Shown: positions 37,165 to 49,196, counted from the stretch's first letter. The stretch is 64,000 bases of DNA from Ciborinia camelliae (GCA_025890175.1 JANPYM010000017.1:776311-840310), one strand, 5' to 3'. Translations and numbers: made by a program. The notes: generated by a model not told the origin, from the sequence alone.

Positions 37165-37794
37165 GATTTGTTTTCGATATGATCACGAGTAGTTGTTGTA
37201 AGGTTACCTCAAACCTCAAATAAAGTTGAGATGAAATTTCAAAGTCGTGCGTATCATCTAGGATGCGCTTAAAGTTCTTGAAGATAGATATTGACTCCAA
37301 TTTTCGATCTAAGACTGAATTGAAATGAATTTTGAATGAAAGGGATGTAATGAAGTGAAGTGAAGTGTGAGACGTGGTGTGGGGTGTGCGACGTTTGATT
37401 ATTGCGCCCCTCGCGGTTGGTCTCGTGTATGCGGCCGCTTGCATATAAACCTGGTGTGAGGATACGAGTTTACGCGGACAAATGGGATTGGACGAAATTC
37501 ATTGTTACCTGGACATATGCAAAGGGTAAGATAAGGTAATTCTCGTCTTGATCGTTCATCTGAGATGGCGGTTCATTTGGTCTGAAATCTTGTACAGTCC
37601 TATCTGAGCTGGATAGGTTATTCATCGTGACTTCCAGTTTTAAGAGATCCCAATATCGATCGATATGAAAGTATCTAGGTAGGTAGGTAAGGGTATTTCG
37701 AAACTCATATCCATCTTTAACAGCATACATGCTCACTCCATAGGCATCGCTAACATGTATGTCATCCTATCAGGAGTCCTGCCCTAAATCCTTT

Positions 37795-38148
37795 CTACCA
37801 AGGTCCCATCCGCGGCCAAAAAATCCTCAACACGATGATACCAAATAAGAGGACATAAAACAAAAACACCAGTAAGATGACCAATACCGACATACAAGTA
37901 GCAGTACGAATTCGAGACTCATCTTCAGGCTGCGAGACAGGGCTACGGTAAGGACGAGGCTCGGTAGGAAGATTAAGTCCTAAGAGTGGACTTCTTTCTG
38001 TGTAAGAAGGTGGTCGGGAGGTGTATGGTGGAGGGGGATCATTGTTGTTCATTTTGACTTTCTTTTCAACTTGGATTTGAAATTTTGAATTGAAGGAAGG
38101 GGAATGGTTGCTAGTTTTTTCAGCTTTTTGTTCATTATTTATCTTCAT
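37795..38148 (-). CDS. Small PPxY-motif single-pass membrane protein
   Basis: Single-exon frame of 117 residues (or 85 from the internal Met at 38052, which starts directly before the motif region). PPPPY (38-42) and PPSY (46-49) are followed by ERSPLLG and a hydrophobic helix at ~84-109, with a short RIFWPRMGPW tail. The PPSYxExSPL block is nearly identical to that of the prenylcysteine-oxidase-like protein downstream (PPSYSESSPL there, PPSYTERSPL here), with a similar gap to the membrane helix. It therefore looks like the N-terminal module of that gene on its own: a duplicate or a stand-alone adaptor. I do not recognise it otherwise. Confidence 0.7.
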   Translation of the reverse strand: MKINNEQKAEKTSNHSPSFNSKFQIQVEKKVKMNNNDPPPPYTSRPPSYTERSPLLGLNLPTEPRPYRSPVSQPEDESRIRTATCMSVLVILLVFLFYVLLFGIIVLRIFWPRMGPW

Positions 38149-38386
38149 GATTGTTTACCGCGCCGCTGTCGCCTCACTCGTATTCGCTTGAATGATTGGT
38201 TGCGCGTCAGATCTGATTTTCAATCGTAAAGCGGGGACTAGCATAGGTAGGTATTGAGGGCTAGTTTCGCGTAATGATTAATCTTAAAATTGGAAACAAA
38301 ATAAATAAATAGCCGTCTATTTATCCAGATTGCTATCACTTCATTGCTTTTTTGATTTTTCTCATAATGATCTCTTTGCTTCGTTT

Positions 38387-39446
38387 CTAATTTCTCAAAC
38401 CCGCCAAACCCTTTCCACCATTAATTGGTAAAATAGGAAGCCAACTAGTTTGAAGCACCTTTTGATTTATAATCTCCTCCTTATACTCCTCCATCTCCTC
38501 CACATCCCAATTGACCCCAACCATTCCCCCTTTCAAATAGTCCGCTCTCTCCTGTGTCAAATAAAGCGCCAACATACCCGTCAATTCCACATGATCAAGT
38601 GCATATGGTTTAAAGGCATCCGAAACCATCTCTGTCATTGCAATTCCAGGCATCGTGGTAAAAACTCGGAGAGTCGGGTATTCGAGCGCTACGTGTTCGC
38701 TTAAACGTTGTTCGCCAAGTTTAGAAATGTTGTAGGCAGAGCCGCCTGAGCTGGTGAAAGCGGCGCGTCCAGAGGAGACGTTGATTATGGTACCGGTTGG
38801 TTCCTTGGGGTTGGGATGGGATTTGATGTAATGATGGGTCATTTGATAAAGACCTTTGAGATTTATCTCCTGGATTTTATTGAAAATTAGTTTTTCACTT
38901 CCATTTTCACCATCTGTGATTTCTTTGCAAGAAAACTAACCAATCCTTTCCACCAAACACTAGGCTCTCCTTCTCCAATCGACCCAGAATCATCCAAGTA
39001 GCCTGCATTATTCAATAGAACATCCGCAGGTCTCCCAAATTCCCGTTGCACCACCTTGTAAAGATTCTTCACATCCTCTTCATTTACAATATCAACCTTT
39101 ACACTAAGAAACTTAGTGTCCGGGCTAATAGGTTGAAGTTTCTCAATGAGGGAATCAATAACTCCAACTCGACGAGCTGCAAGCACGATACCAGATGCAT
39201 GAGCTTCAGCCCAAACTTTAGCAGCAGCCTGATTTGTTGTTAGATTGGGTAAAAAGCCCTCCTAGAGTATTCTAGGAAAATACTTACAGCTCCAATACCA
39301 GAGCTCCCTCCGGTGATGATAATGATCTTTCCAGATTGATTGTTTACTGGGTTTTTGGGATCAATAGCCCAATAAGGATCTCGATGAATCGATTTTGTAA
39401 TGGAGAATGGGGTAGTATAGGCATGGGGATCTATATTTTGTGACAT
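38387..39446 (-). CDS. Classical short-chain dehydrogenase/reductase
   Basis: Three exons (39446-39288, 39228-38941, 38869-38387), all phase 0, give 309 residues from the first ATG. TGGSSGIG is the cofactor loop (its end coincides with intron 1), followed by a VLAARRV strand that suggests NADP(H), then VDIVNEEDV, LLNNAGY, INVSSG (catalytic Ser region) and the YNISK catalytic Tyr/Lys. The length and an N-terminal extension of ~40 residues (STKSIHRDPYWAI-like) match a group of fungal SDRs of unknown substrate. Acts as a soluble oxidoreductase. Confidence 0.9.
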
Positions 39447-41171
39447 TTTCGTTTTTTGGTGCAATTTTCAATCGAGGATAATAATTGAGTGGACCCGGGA
39501 TTTATTTCCGTGTGAGAGTTGAAGTTTTATATATAATTGATTTATTTACTTTGAATGTAATGTGAGCCCTTGGGGTGAGGACAAGTTTTGATTCTTTGTA
39601 TCAGAGTTGTATATGATGCAATTGAACTTGAATTGGATATGGAAGGGAATGTTGATAAAACTGGGGAGTCCTCGGTATTATTTATATACAACACCACCAA
39701 GGTACCTACCTAGAGTATTATTAATTCATTGCCGAATCCCGATACCGCATACACTCAAATTTGTAAGTTTTTAATGGGATTTCTAATGACCCATTTCATC
39801 ATTGGGATCTTCATATGTGTTATTTGGGGATAAAGGTTATTATTAAGCTTACGTGTAGTTCTTCTAGTTATGAATCCTGGATTATTACCAGTATTGCTTC
39901 GATAATCCGGAAGACGAATTCATCTGATGTGAGACAGCCCGGTAACTTTCAGGGCTGTATCGTTAACTATACTCTGTAATGGAGTGATTTTGATATTTCT
40001 AATTGAATTTTTCGGAAGGAAAGAAGGGTTAATGCCTTCTGCAAGTACGGGTCGTATCACTATATTTACAGGGATCTCCAGGCTCTTGTAACCTATAAGT
40101 TACAGGGTCTACAGGCATGTCTCACTTCAAATGATTGAGTCCACCAGTAGTCCTCCGTATAGAAATCATGGGAGAGAACCTCATACCGCCCCAAAAGCCC
40201 CGGCTTTTGATTTTTGCCATCTAGATGTGTCTATGCGGGCATCTGGCTCCGTACGGTGTTCTCATACAACCTGTGATATCATCTAACCCCTCTTCCCTTC
40301 CGAGGAACTCATCTCCGAATTCTTATCAAGCATTTATGAAAAAACATTGTACTCGAAATTGATTACTCATCCTTGGTAGAGTTAAGGATGTATGCAATAT
40401 CATAATCTAGATTATTATGGAAGGAAAATAAATAGTGGAGGTGAGCTCAAATCTTGTTGGCAGAGATCCACAATTTGAGGATGGGACGTGAGGTGTCAAC
40501 TGGTACAAGATGACAAGATGTCCGCAATCGAAATATGTAAGATTACAGTAGTAAAATTGATAATCAACATTCTTATAACAATGCCTAAACAATAATGATT
40601 GGCTATACCAATGACTTTAATTGATCTAGTCCCAATCAACTTTCGGAAATAAAAAGGAGATTGTTTTCATTGTACCCCGTAATTGGCGGCAAGCTTAGGT
40701 ATGAAAAAAGGGGGTCGTTTCCAAATTCGTTAAAATAACATTTCATTTAGTGCTCGGGAGGTACAGTACTATATTAAACTTGTGCCCCACATTATAGAAT
40801 TTTCTAGCTATGTTGTCATACGCGTCACATGGGATCATGAAGGTGAAATCGTAGATATACAATCTGATAAAAGAACTATACTAAAGAGGAAAGGATCCTC
40901 TTGGAAAGAACACTATCTAATATAGAGGTGATCATGTGACCATGGTGGTCACATGATCGATCACGTGACTGTCATTTACTAGGCAGGGGCCTTGGCGTGA
41001 CAATAAAAATAAGATTTATATAATCTTATAATGAAAATCTTTAATATAATAAAAGGAATTTCTTTTAAAATGTGTTTATTATATTAAATTATAACTATAA
41101 ACAGAGTGAGTTTTGGTGTAAAAAGGCCTTTCGCTTAATATAAGTTGTGGGGTACGCCTTCATCACCACCT
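39447..41171. other. Intergenic, contains a perfect long palindrome
   Basis: 1.7 kb with no credible gene. It includes E-box-like CACGTG/CACATG clusters and the palindrome at 40930-40958, then an AT-rich stretch up to the NADAR gene stop. Confidence 0.5.
40930..40958. repeat. Palindrome with perfect 13-bp arms
   Basis: GATCATGTGACCA is followed by three bases and then TGGTCACATGATC. A CGATCACGTGAC block comes next. Related CACATG/CACGTG/TGATC words occur in similar order at 49467-49505. Confidence 0.9.
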
Positions 41172-42497
41172 TCACATCGTACGGCATTTGTTATGTCTCT
41201 CGCTGGGTGAACATTCTGGTGCCTCCTTGCGCTTTCTAGGGTTGGTGCGTGGAGGTGTGGCTGGGTAATCCTGTCTGCTAGTAGGAGTAACCAGTGGATC
41301 AATCTGATAATCACCGGAATCTTTCGCGTTTTCCTCAGCCAGCAGCTGAAGTCGGCACGCATCGTCATCATCCAAGGAAAAGTTTGGAGTTGAAGGTCCC
41401 CTATCATCATGATTATTGTCATTAGCATTAAGGAGAGACTCGTCGACATCTGAAAGTGGTTCTTCTTCACCGGCGATGAGTTCTTCATCACCTGCGATGA
41501 GTTCTTTATCACCTGCGATGAGTTCTTCATCACCTGCGATGAGTTCTTCATCACCTGCGATGAGTTCTTTATCACCTGCGATGAGTTCTTCATCACCTGC
41601 GATGAGTTCTTCATCACCTGCAATGAGTTCTTCATCACCTGCGATAAGTTCTTCTTCACCTGCAATGAGCTCTTCTTTACCATCGATGAGTTCCTCTTCG
41701 ATGGGTTCTTTATCTTCGACGGGTTCTTCTGATGGCTCCATAGGTTTTCTTGCCAGCACAGCCTTCCGATCTAAAAATTTATTAATGATTAATTCATCCA
41801 GGTACATGTAGTAATTTTAACGTACCAAAGTAACTTGCTTCAAGTGTGTCCAAATCCACACCCAATTCTCGGAAACGAAGCAGACACTTTCGCACCCACA
41901 TCCAGGCCTCACCCAGTCGATTCTGCCCCAACCACATGTGGACCGGCGTGTCCAGGGTCTTGGCTTTGGTGAGTCCTGATGCCCACACATAATCGGCTCT
42001 GGCCTCCACCATGAGCTTGTCTATACTGAACAATCTATCCCTGTCATCCTTGTATGGTAGTATCTTGAACAACAAGACCGATCGCATTGTATTGTCCCGA
42101 ATCTTTTCCCATTCGTCCATGTCCACAACAACCTTGTTGCCTTTAGCCTTGGCGGATGAACCATCGGTACACGCGCGGATGACTTCGAAGGTTGTACGAT
42201 CACCCGCTAGCCACGCCTTTCCAGCCTGGAAATAACTAAGATACAGAGTTAGTATTATCACAAAAATATTATTGGGGTGGGTACTAACGCCTCGCCTGTG
42301 TGCCACGTCCTTCCTTGTGGGTCCTTGAACGGCTTTTTATTGAAGTTGGAAAGGAAACCGTATGCGCCTGTCGATTCGTGGAACAAGCATGAGTCTCGTG
42401 GGATGAATCCGCGGTTCTCTTTTGCGACGGCCATTGTGACCGAATCCTCCAGGGGTGGGTTTACAGCCCTTTCGACTTGTTTCCTAGGTCCTACCAT
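41172..42497 (-). CDS. NADAR-domain (YbiA-like) protein with acidic 7-residue repeat tail
   Basis: Three exons (42497-42289, 42235-41826, 41770-41172) give 405 residues. The NADAR fold motifs are all visible in order: FHESTGAYGFLSNF near residue 40, WHTGEAYFQAGKAW across the first junction, DEWEKIRDNTMRSVLLFKI, LMVEARADYVWASGL and LGQNRLGEAWMWVR. NADAR proteins act on NAD/ADP-ribose-linked substrates (YbiA is an N-glycosidase of riboflavin intermediates; some bacterial members remove ADP-ribose from guanine in DNA). The C-terminal part, from about residue 233, is 11-12 copies of an EELIAGD heptad encoded by a 21-bp minisatellite, ending in a basic NPRKRKE stretch that could be a nuclear signal. 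It is head-to-head with the SNF2 gene, 716 bp apart. Confidence 0.88.
41457..41700. repeat. 21-bp coding minisatellite in NADAR gene
   Basis: Tandem GATGAGTTCTTCATCACCTGC-type units on the plus strand encode EELIAGD/E/K on the minus strand. The unit length is a multiple of three, so copy-number change would keep the frame. The other two frames and the opposite strand also stay open, which explains the spurious SSPAMS- and SSQVMKN-type frames. Confidence 0.9.
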
Positions 42498-43213
42498 AGT
42501 TGCGATTGGCCAGGTGATGTATGGGTAGTGATATGGAATTAGATCGACGTAAAGAAGTTGTGAGGAGTTAGAAGAGTTTGAGAAGAAGAAGAGGTTCTTT
42601 TGATTCTGAAAAGACGCTAGGCTCGCTAAAGATGGGCCGGGTTTGGTTCCGAAGGGAGTTGAAATTCACTTTCAACAAATGTGATTGCCGTTTCAAATCA
42701 AGTATGATAGTAGATGATAAGAATTCTTCATCCTCAACTTCAGGTTTACTCCAGCTTGAAGAAATGGCTCGAGATTGACTCAAGTCAAAGGTATGGGAAG
42801 ATCGGAGTTAGAAGTTATTTTTTTACATAGACCGAGCCGAACTAATCTCCAGATCGACTAACCAAAGGCTTTGATATTCACTCTCCACTAGCGCCATTTT
42901 GGGAGATATACCCCCTCTTCCCGTCTTCTGAATCCTGAAAATTTCGAATCTCCTACATAAATCAGGTCTTTTCAAAAAAATTTCAACTCGACTCGAGACA
43001 AAGATTCCTTTCAAAATTCTACCTTAACATTTCACTTTAACCTTTGCCATTTCCACATCCTCTTCCTCACCATTTCCATACCCTCTTCCTTACTATTTCC
43101 ACGACTCAAGTCGAGGAGAAACATTTTAATTCTTCTTCATTACCATTTCCACGACTTCAGTCGAGAAGAAGCAGTATTGAATCACCTTGCTTTTTAATCA
43201 TAACCCTGCAAGA
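42498..43213. promoter_or_regulatory. Divergent promoter region, NADAR / SNF2 pair
   Basis: 716 bp between the two start codons. It contains repeats of the CATTTCCA / ACGACT(C/T)(A/C)AGTCGA(G)AA type at ~43090-43165 (ACGACTCAAGTCGAGGAGAA and ACGACTTCAGTCGAGAAGAA), each with a small dyad (GACT..AGTC), just upstream of the SNF2 start. Likely regulatory, factor unknown. Confidence 0.55.
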
Positions 43214-46200
43214 ATGGAGGATCGACCCCTCATACCGGGTGTGCAAAATCCGACTGCGTATCAATTAGCCAGTTCATTTCTTCCGGCCCTGTACGATGAT
43301 GCCTTCATGACTGCCGAGCCAACCATACCTGCGAGAACCCCCAGAAAGCCGAAGACACCAAGACTTTCCCGTAAGGCAGATGAACCGGATGACTTTGGAT
43401 ACTACGTCGCGATAGAACTGGAGCGCCTCAGCGCAACTGAACGACGTATCCATGAGAGTAAGGCCGCACAGTCAAATCCCAAGGGTGTCAAGGTCATCAA
43501 GGTGACAGAGGAGAGCAAAGAGCAAATGGCGGGGTATCTCTTTTTCAAGGATACAGCACAACTTACACGATTTATGAGAGGGCCCCTTAAAGAAATTGTC
43601 ATTGAATGGTACAACAACCGACATCTCGGCTTCGACCTGCCTTGCACAAAGGTACAAAACGCAGATCCCTCTACTTACAAGTGGACGCTCATTCGGATGT
43701 TTGAGATCATTGAGGGACTTACCGATGACAATATCGCAATGATTCAAAGCAAAAGCGTCTTGACACACGCAGACCTAGGAATAAACGACACCATGCGAGA
43801 TGAGCCTGGATATTTCTGCTGGATTGCAACTATGGAGCGAGTAATGGCAGCTTACTCGGAACATTTCCCTGGTGATGACGAGACTACCGGTAAGCATACC
43901 CCAGAGAACTGGCATCGAGCATTTTTACTCCTCAGGTGCTTTTGGCGAGAAATGCAGAGAAACGGTGATGTCGGCCCGGGCAAGTACATTCTTCGCAAGA
44001 CAGCCTTGGCCCCCAGATTCTTACGTTCAGGGTCGATTGTGGACGATGAAGATGCCAATGAGAACTCGTGTTATTCTCTCGATCAACTAAGAAGAAATAA
44101 CGATGACCTTGCCCAAGCCAACATGTTGCAAACTGTGTCCGATACAGATAGCGATGCACCAGATAGGGCGGATGAAGAGGACATGAACTACGATGAGCTT
44201 GAAGAATTTCACAAGACATTGTGCCCCAAGGGGGATATATGGAGAGCTGCCCAGAAGGCAACAACTAGCAGACCTGGGTTGACTCAATCACAACTTAACG
44301 AATACTTTGAGGACCTATATCTTCGGGTCGGCACCAAAATCTACAAGGTCAACGTCGCCAAGAATGTAACCGACAACCAACTCCTACATCAAAGCGCCCA
44401 GGAACAAGAAAAGTTGGATTCGATGGCCGGCCTCCCAAAAGATGAGCTATTGGACTCGGACGCGGAACGACAAAAGTTCTTCGACATAAATAACATGATG
44501 TCATCTGCAAGTGCAAAACCACCATCCTTCCTCCAGGCTTGTACTTTGACTGGGGTCGATCCGAAAAAGTTGATTGTCAACGGGGCACCCAACCTGAAAC
44601 CTTACCCCCATCAGATCATTGGTATGTGTAAAACCTTTTCATTTTCTTCATTTATATCAACTCTTCAGATTCTCCGACTTCAGTCAATCTCGGGGGTATA
44701 TTCTAATGTGTGGAATGCTTACTGATCTATTATAGATGTTGCCTGGTTAGGGCTCATGGAACAATCGGCTATCAAAGCGGCTATACTGGCTGGCGAGTGT
44801 GGATCAGGAAAGACAATCACCATCTTGATCCACCTTCTAATCCAGGCAATCAAAGCTGAAAAGGCCGGCAGCACTAATCACAAAGTCAGTGTCATCTTTG
44901 CGCCATCTTCGGTTGTTGATGTCTGGTATTCAGATTGGAAGAAGTTCTTTTCCCAATCATTGATATGCAAGATGTTTTATGGGAAAGGTGATACATCCGA
45001 TCCCGATAGGGATGCCTGTGTGATCCCAGGAACGACTGCTGAGGATTTGGATAAGTTCCTTGAGGACTGTCGAGATGACGATCCAAAGGTATGTGAATTG
45101 TCAAGAATTAAAGTGTGATCACTAACATGTGTTAGACGTCAAGAACCTTCATCCTTACATCATATACCACATGGGTGTATCGATGTCTCACCAAGAAGAA
45201 GGTTCAACCCGAGGATCCCACCGAACTCAACGGAGAGGTTTTTGATGCTTTGGACGAGGAGGGCAAGTTGGAAGAGTTCCGCCTGGCTATAAAGAACAAA
45301 CACAAGATCGGTAGGGTTGTGTGCGACGAAGCACACCTAATTAAAAACCCCAAAACTTTTGCTGCAGATTCAATCTTGAGAATCAAGGCAGAGTTCTTCT
45401 TAGGTGTCAGTGCGACACCCTTAATCAACCGAATCACGGATATGCGCGGTTACCTTTGCCAAATCGCCAAGGGAAGACATCTTGGTTTCAATTTACCGAA
45501 CGACCTCAGCGCCCTGCTGTCTATATACAAGCCCGGTTTTGACCCGAGGAAGGATCTCCCGACTAACAACATCGGGGAACCTTACACACCTCTTCTCCAA
45601 CCACCAGACAAATCTTACACCTCGGAGATGGTTCACAACGCCGTGCGCAAGGGTTATCCCATTCACATCTTATGTCCCGCGGCATATTTAGCTATAGGAA
45701 ACAAGTCAAAGTGGAACGCCAATGTGGCTCGGGACGTTTTGCGCCCAATCCTGAACTTGATCCAGATGAAACGCCTGCTCTCGAGGGCATTCGAAACTGA
45801 GCCCGGAGTCATGGTTCGCCCGGGCGAGGGCATCCCCCATTACACGGTCACCACCATCGAACTTCAAATGTCGGTGAATGAGCAACATCAGTATGATAAT
45901 CTGACTCTGGAGTGGCGACGAAAATTGAATCTGGGTGAAGAGGAAGCGAATTCAATGTTGACAAAGGTAAAACAAGGGAATGAGGTTGCGCATGGGTCAC
46001 TCAACAATGACGCCTTTCGGGGTTTGATGGTGTCAAGCTTCGATTTACAGCTGGGAAGATACCTGAGGACGAACCGCAAGTATATCCCGATCGCGACATC
46101 ACAAGAGGTATTCCATTGGTCAAAATTAGATGAAGATCATGGGGTTTCATTCAAATTTAAGAAATGCCGCCCAAGAGGGGCGCATTACATCCCTCCGCCA

Positions 46201-46927
46201 TCCAATCGTGTCGATGCGGCAAGCGTACACATGGCAGAATCGGTCAAGCAACAAGCCATGGTTGCACAAATGGCAAGATGGAAGAAGGATGGCAAGAGGG
46301 CCTTGATTTACTTCAACTGGCCCATCTCGCAATGGTAAGTTTCCATGATCATTTACGTCGATGAAGAAGAATAATGCTAACGAATGATATCTTAGGTCCG
46401 CCGAAGGACTTCTGGTACTCCTCGGTTTCAAGATTCTCACCCTCTGCGCTCACCATTCCTCAGAGGAAAGAAGGAGAATCACTGAGTTATTTCGGGACCC
46501 AAATTATCAGTGTGATGCTTTGTTGATCGGCTTCCGCATTGGTTCGTATGGGTTAAATTTCCACGGAGCGTGCTCCAAAATGTTGATCATGGAGTACCCG
46601 TGGTCCATTGACATTCTTCTCCAAGTATTCGGACGTTTGCATCGCCTGGGACAAACCGAAGTTCAAGAGATTATAATCTTCGCTGTTAGGGGAACCTTTG
46701 ATGATGACATTCGAGGCAAGATTGCTCAAAAGTATGTCACGAAGTTAGTTGCTGAAGGCGACTTTGATGCAGAGGATGAAAAGGTATTGGTGGCGGAGGC
46801 GAAGGCTATGTTGAGGAAGATGTTGGGTGAGAAGGGAGCTCCCCTCCCATTTAAGAATAAAAAGAGAAAGGCCGGGAGTGAAGGGCGTGAAGGAGGTGAG
46901 GGAGGTGAGGGAGATAATCAAAATTGA
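43214..46927 (+). CDS. SNF2-family DEAH-box ATPase
   Basis: Four exons (43214-44621, 44736-45088, 45136-46334, 46396-46927) give 1163 residues from the first ATG. The first ~465 residues are family-unknown, with an acidic stretch near 310-330. The ATPase core has Walker A AGECGSGKT (~488-496, in place of the usual DEMGLGKT), FILTSYTTW, DEAH (651-654, in VVCDEAHLIKNP), FLGVSATP, then the second RecA domain with IGSYGLNFHGA and motif VI QVFGRLHRLGQ (~1064-1073). The tail ends in a Lys/Arg- then Gly/Glu-rich segment. SNF2 enzymes translocate on DNA to remodel chromatin or displace proteins in the nucleus. All catalytic motifs look intact, so it is probably active, but it does not read as a known orthologue such as Rad54, Rad5 or Mot1. 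Confidence 0.9.
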
Positions 46928-48879
46928 TGAGGCTATGGAGATGAGATGACCCTAAGGGGGAAGGGAGATGACCCTAAGGGGGAAGGGGGAGGAGTTTCTC
47001 ACAATTTTGATACGATTTTCTTTTGTTTTTTTACAAAGCTTTACGCAAATGAATGGTGGTGGAGGAAGAATTAATAGTACTGGGGGGAAGGGGGGAGTGA
47101 TATTATGGATGCATAACGCTGGTATACTATAGGTATACAAAAGTAGAAAGGCCAAATCGATGATCTTAGTTTCCTTCGGGATGGATTCCAATTAGTTAGC
47201 GCGCTGAGCTTCAATCAATCAAATTCAAAAGCTGTGTTTACTCATCTCTTCCCTTGACTCCATCGCTAAATTTGAAGTTTATTCCCAGCTTCACGTTATT
47301 ACCTATCAAATTACTCCCACCTCTCTTAATTTAGTCTCTTCTCACCTTCTTCTCCAATACATCCAATATTCATCCCATTTTGATTCCACTAAATCATTTC
47401 CACCATCTCTCAACAACCCCAACATTCCACTCCCGATTCAACAGCGAGGTCACAGTAACAGGGGTGGTTTTATCAAGTCATATGGGCACTAGACTAGCGT
47501 AGTATTAGCTTAGGACCTTGCTTATAACCAGCCACATTTTAGATCTTCAATCCACATTCCTTTCCAGCATAAGCAACCTATTTTCTATCACTTCCAGGCA
47601 TGGGCACCCGTACCCTATGCGGAGTATTTCACCTCTTCGGGTGGTTTACCCTACCCTGTTTGATTCTATGGGGTGGTTACCCTATAAAACCCGCGGGTAT
47701 ATATCATGTGATCGTCTAATATAATCGTCCAAAGTTGAAGCTATTCCCAACTCTATCCCCACTTTCTTTTTCTCCCCCCAATTCTGGACGACTACATTAG
47801 ACGATCACATAATATATACCCACTTTCCACTTATACCCACGGGTCTACCCTACCCTGTGCCCAACCCTGATCACTTCTTCAAATACTGAACAGCTGTTCC
47901 GGGCTAAATAGAGAAATGTCAGGAATCAAGAAAAATTTAAGGAATTGGGGTGGGGGTAGCTAGCTATCGCTGTCAATTAGATATCGATCGATGATGAATC
48001 TACTAAATTATTTATTACAATCAACGATACAACGTTAGTGTCAGGAACTGCTTAGGGTTCCTGTCTAAGGCATAGAGCTACAGGGCTAGAGCTAGGAGTT
48101 AGAGCTAGAGCTAGAAGGTGGAGCTAGAGCTAGAGCTAGGGCAGGAGCTAGAGGGTATTCAAACAGTTCCTCTTTCAGATCAGAATTCTTTCCTCTTTAT
48201 AGTTTACTACAATACTATTTCGATGCCTAAGATTATGATTCCTTTTTCCACTTCACTCCGTAATAATTTTCTAGTTATTCACGCAATAACTACCTGGTTA
48301 TACTATAGGCTTCTTCTATACTTAATTAATACTTTTCAAATTCAATAATATTATTGATTGAAATTTAAAAATCTATTATTCAAAATTATAACTTACAAAT
48401 TTATATTCCAGCTTTCGAAATCAAGAAATAATCTCAATTTCGATAAGATTAAACATGGGGTAGGCGCTAGAGGTTGCCTGTAGTGTAAACGTGCTCGGAA
48501 TAAAGCTGATGTGGGGAGTCTAGACCCACGATTAACCTTAAGTGAAGTTCCGATTAATAGTTTGAGTATACATATCATCCTTAATGCAAGTGAGTTCCAT
48601 GCTTGGTTCCCCTGGATAGGGATATCCCACGTGTTAAACCTCAAAATAAGTTTCCAAAATTACCTAATAAAAACAAAGGAATTTTCTTCACATCATGCTC
48701 AAGGGACTAGAACATGAAATCATTCAATTCTTCATTGAATAATGCATTACTGTTTATATAAAATAACAAACATCGCCCTCAAGTTTCCTTTGATATGATA
48801 TAGAATATCACCCTACAGTCTATACTCTCTCGAATCACCTTCTCGAATCTCTCTACCTTCCCTCTTTTCAATCAACAAA
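46928..48879. other. Intergenic with inverted repeat and GAGCTA array
   Basis: No gene seen. Contains a duplicated GATGACCCTAAGGGGGAAGG block (46947-46990), the 37-bp inverted repeat at 47695-47821, short ACCCTACCCTG repeats flanking it, and a GAGCTA hexamer array at 48070-48155. Confidence 0.55.
47695..47821. repeat. 37-bp inverted repeat (foldback element)
   Basis: Arms 47695-47731 and 47785-47821 are reverse complements with about three mismatches, all transitions, separated by a 53-base spacer. Both sides are flanked by TTACCCTACCCTG/CTACCCTACCCTG in direct orientation. Probably a relic of a larger repeat family. No target duplication is certain. Confidence 0.8.
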
Positions 48880-49196
48880 ATGGTTAAAATCTCCGCTATC
48901 GTCATGTTCCTCATAGTTACTGTGGGTGTACAAGGTTGTACATACTGTCAATGTCTATTCAAGAATGGGAACCATTGTTGTATTTATACGGTAAATAATT
49001 TTTTTTTGATGAATGAAAGCAAAGCGAAGCTAATTTGTTCTTATAGAGCCCTCTCGGTGGTGATGCTGATTGCACACGCGCCTGTCAAACTGTCGAACAA
49101 ATGGATGGCAACAAATGTGAAGCTGGAGGAGCTTACCGATGTGCTACTGCTTTTCAACAGAGCAACCGTAGCTACTGTAAGCGTCGAATTTGGTAG
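48880..49196 (+). CDS. Small secreted 10-cysteine protein, family member A
   Basis: Two exons (48880-48990, 49047-49196; 56-base phase-0 intron) give 86 residues. A signal peptide (IVMFLIVTVGVQG) is followed directly by the family signature C-x2-C-Q-C-x7-C-C-x11-C-x3-C-x10-C-x7-C-x11-C. Five disulphides are possible. No enzyme motif. The small size, secretion signal, Cys content and clustering with four paralogues are typical of fungal effector or antimicrobial-type proteins, but function is unknown. The leader CAATCAACAAAATGG is shared with other members. I do not recognise the family. Confidence 0.87.

Noticed and set aside
41135..41811. Alternative frames over the NADAR tail (SSPAMS-type plus strand and SSQVMKN-type minus strand)
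   Set aside because: They are shadows of the 21-bp repeat; only the EELIAGD frame joins the NADAR domain by splicing.
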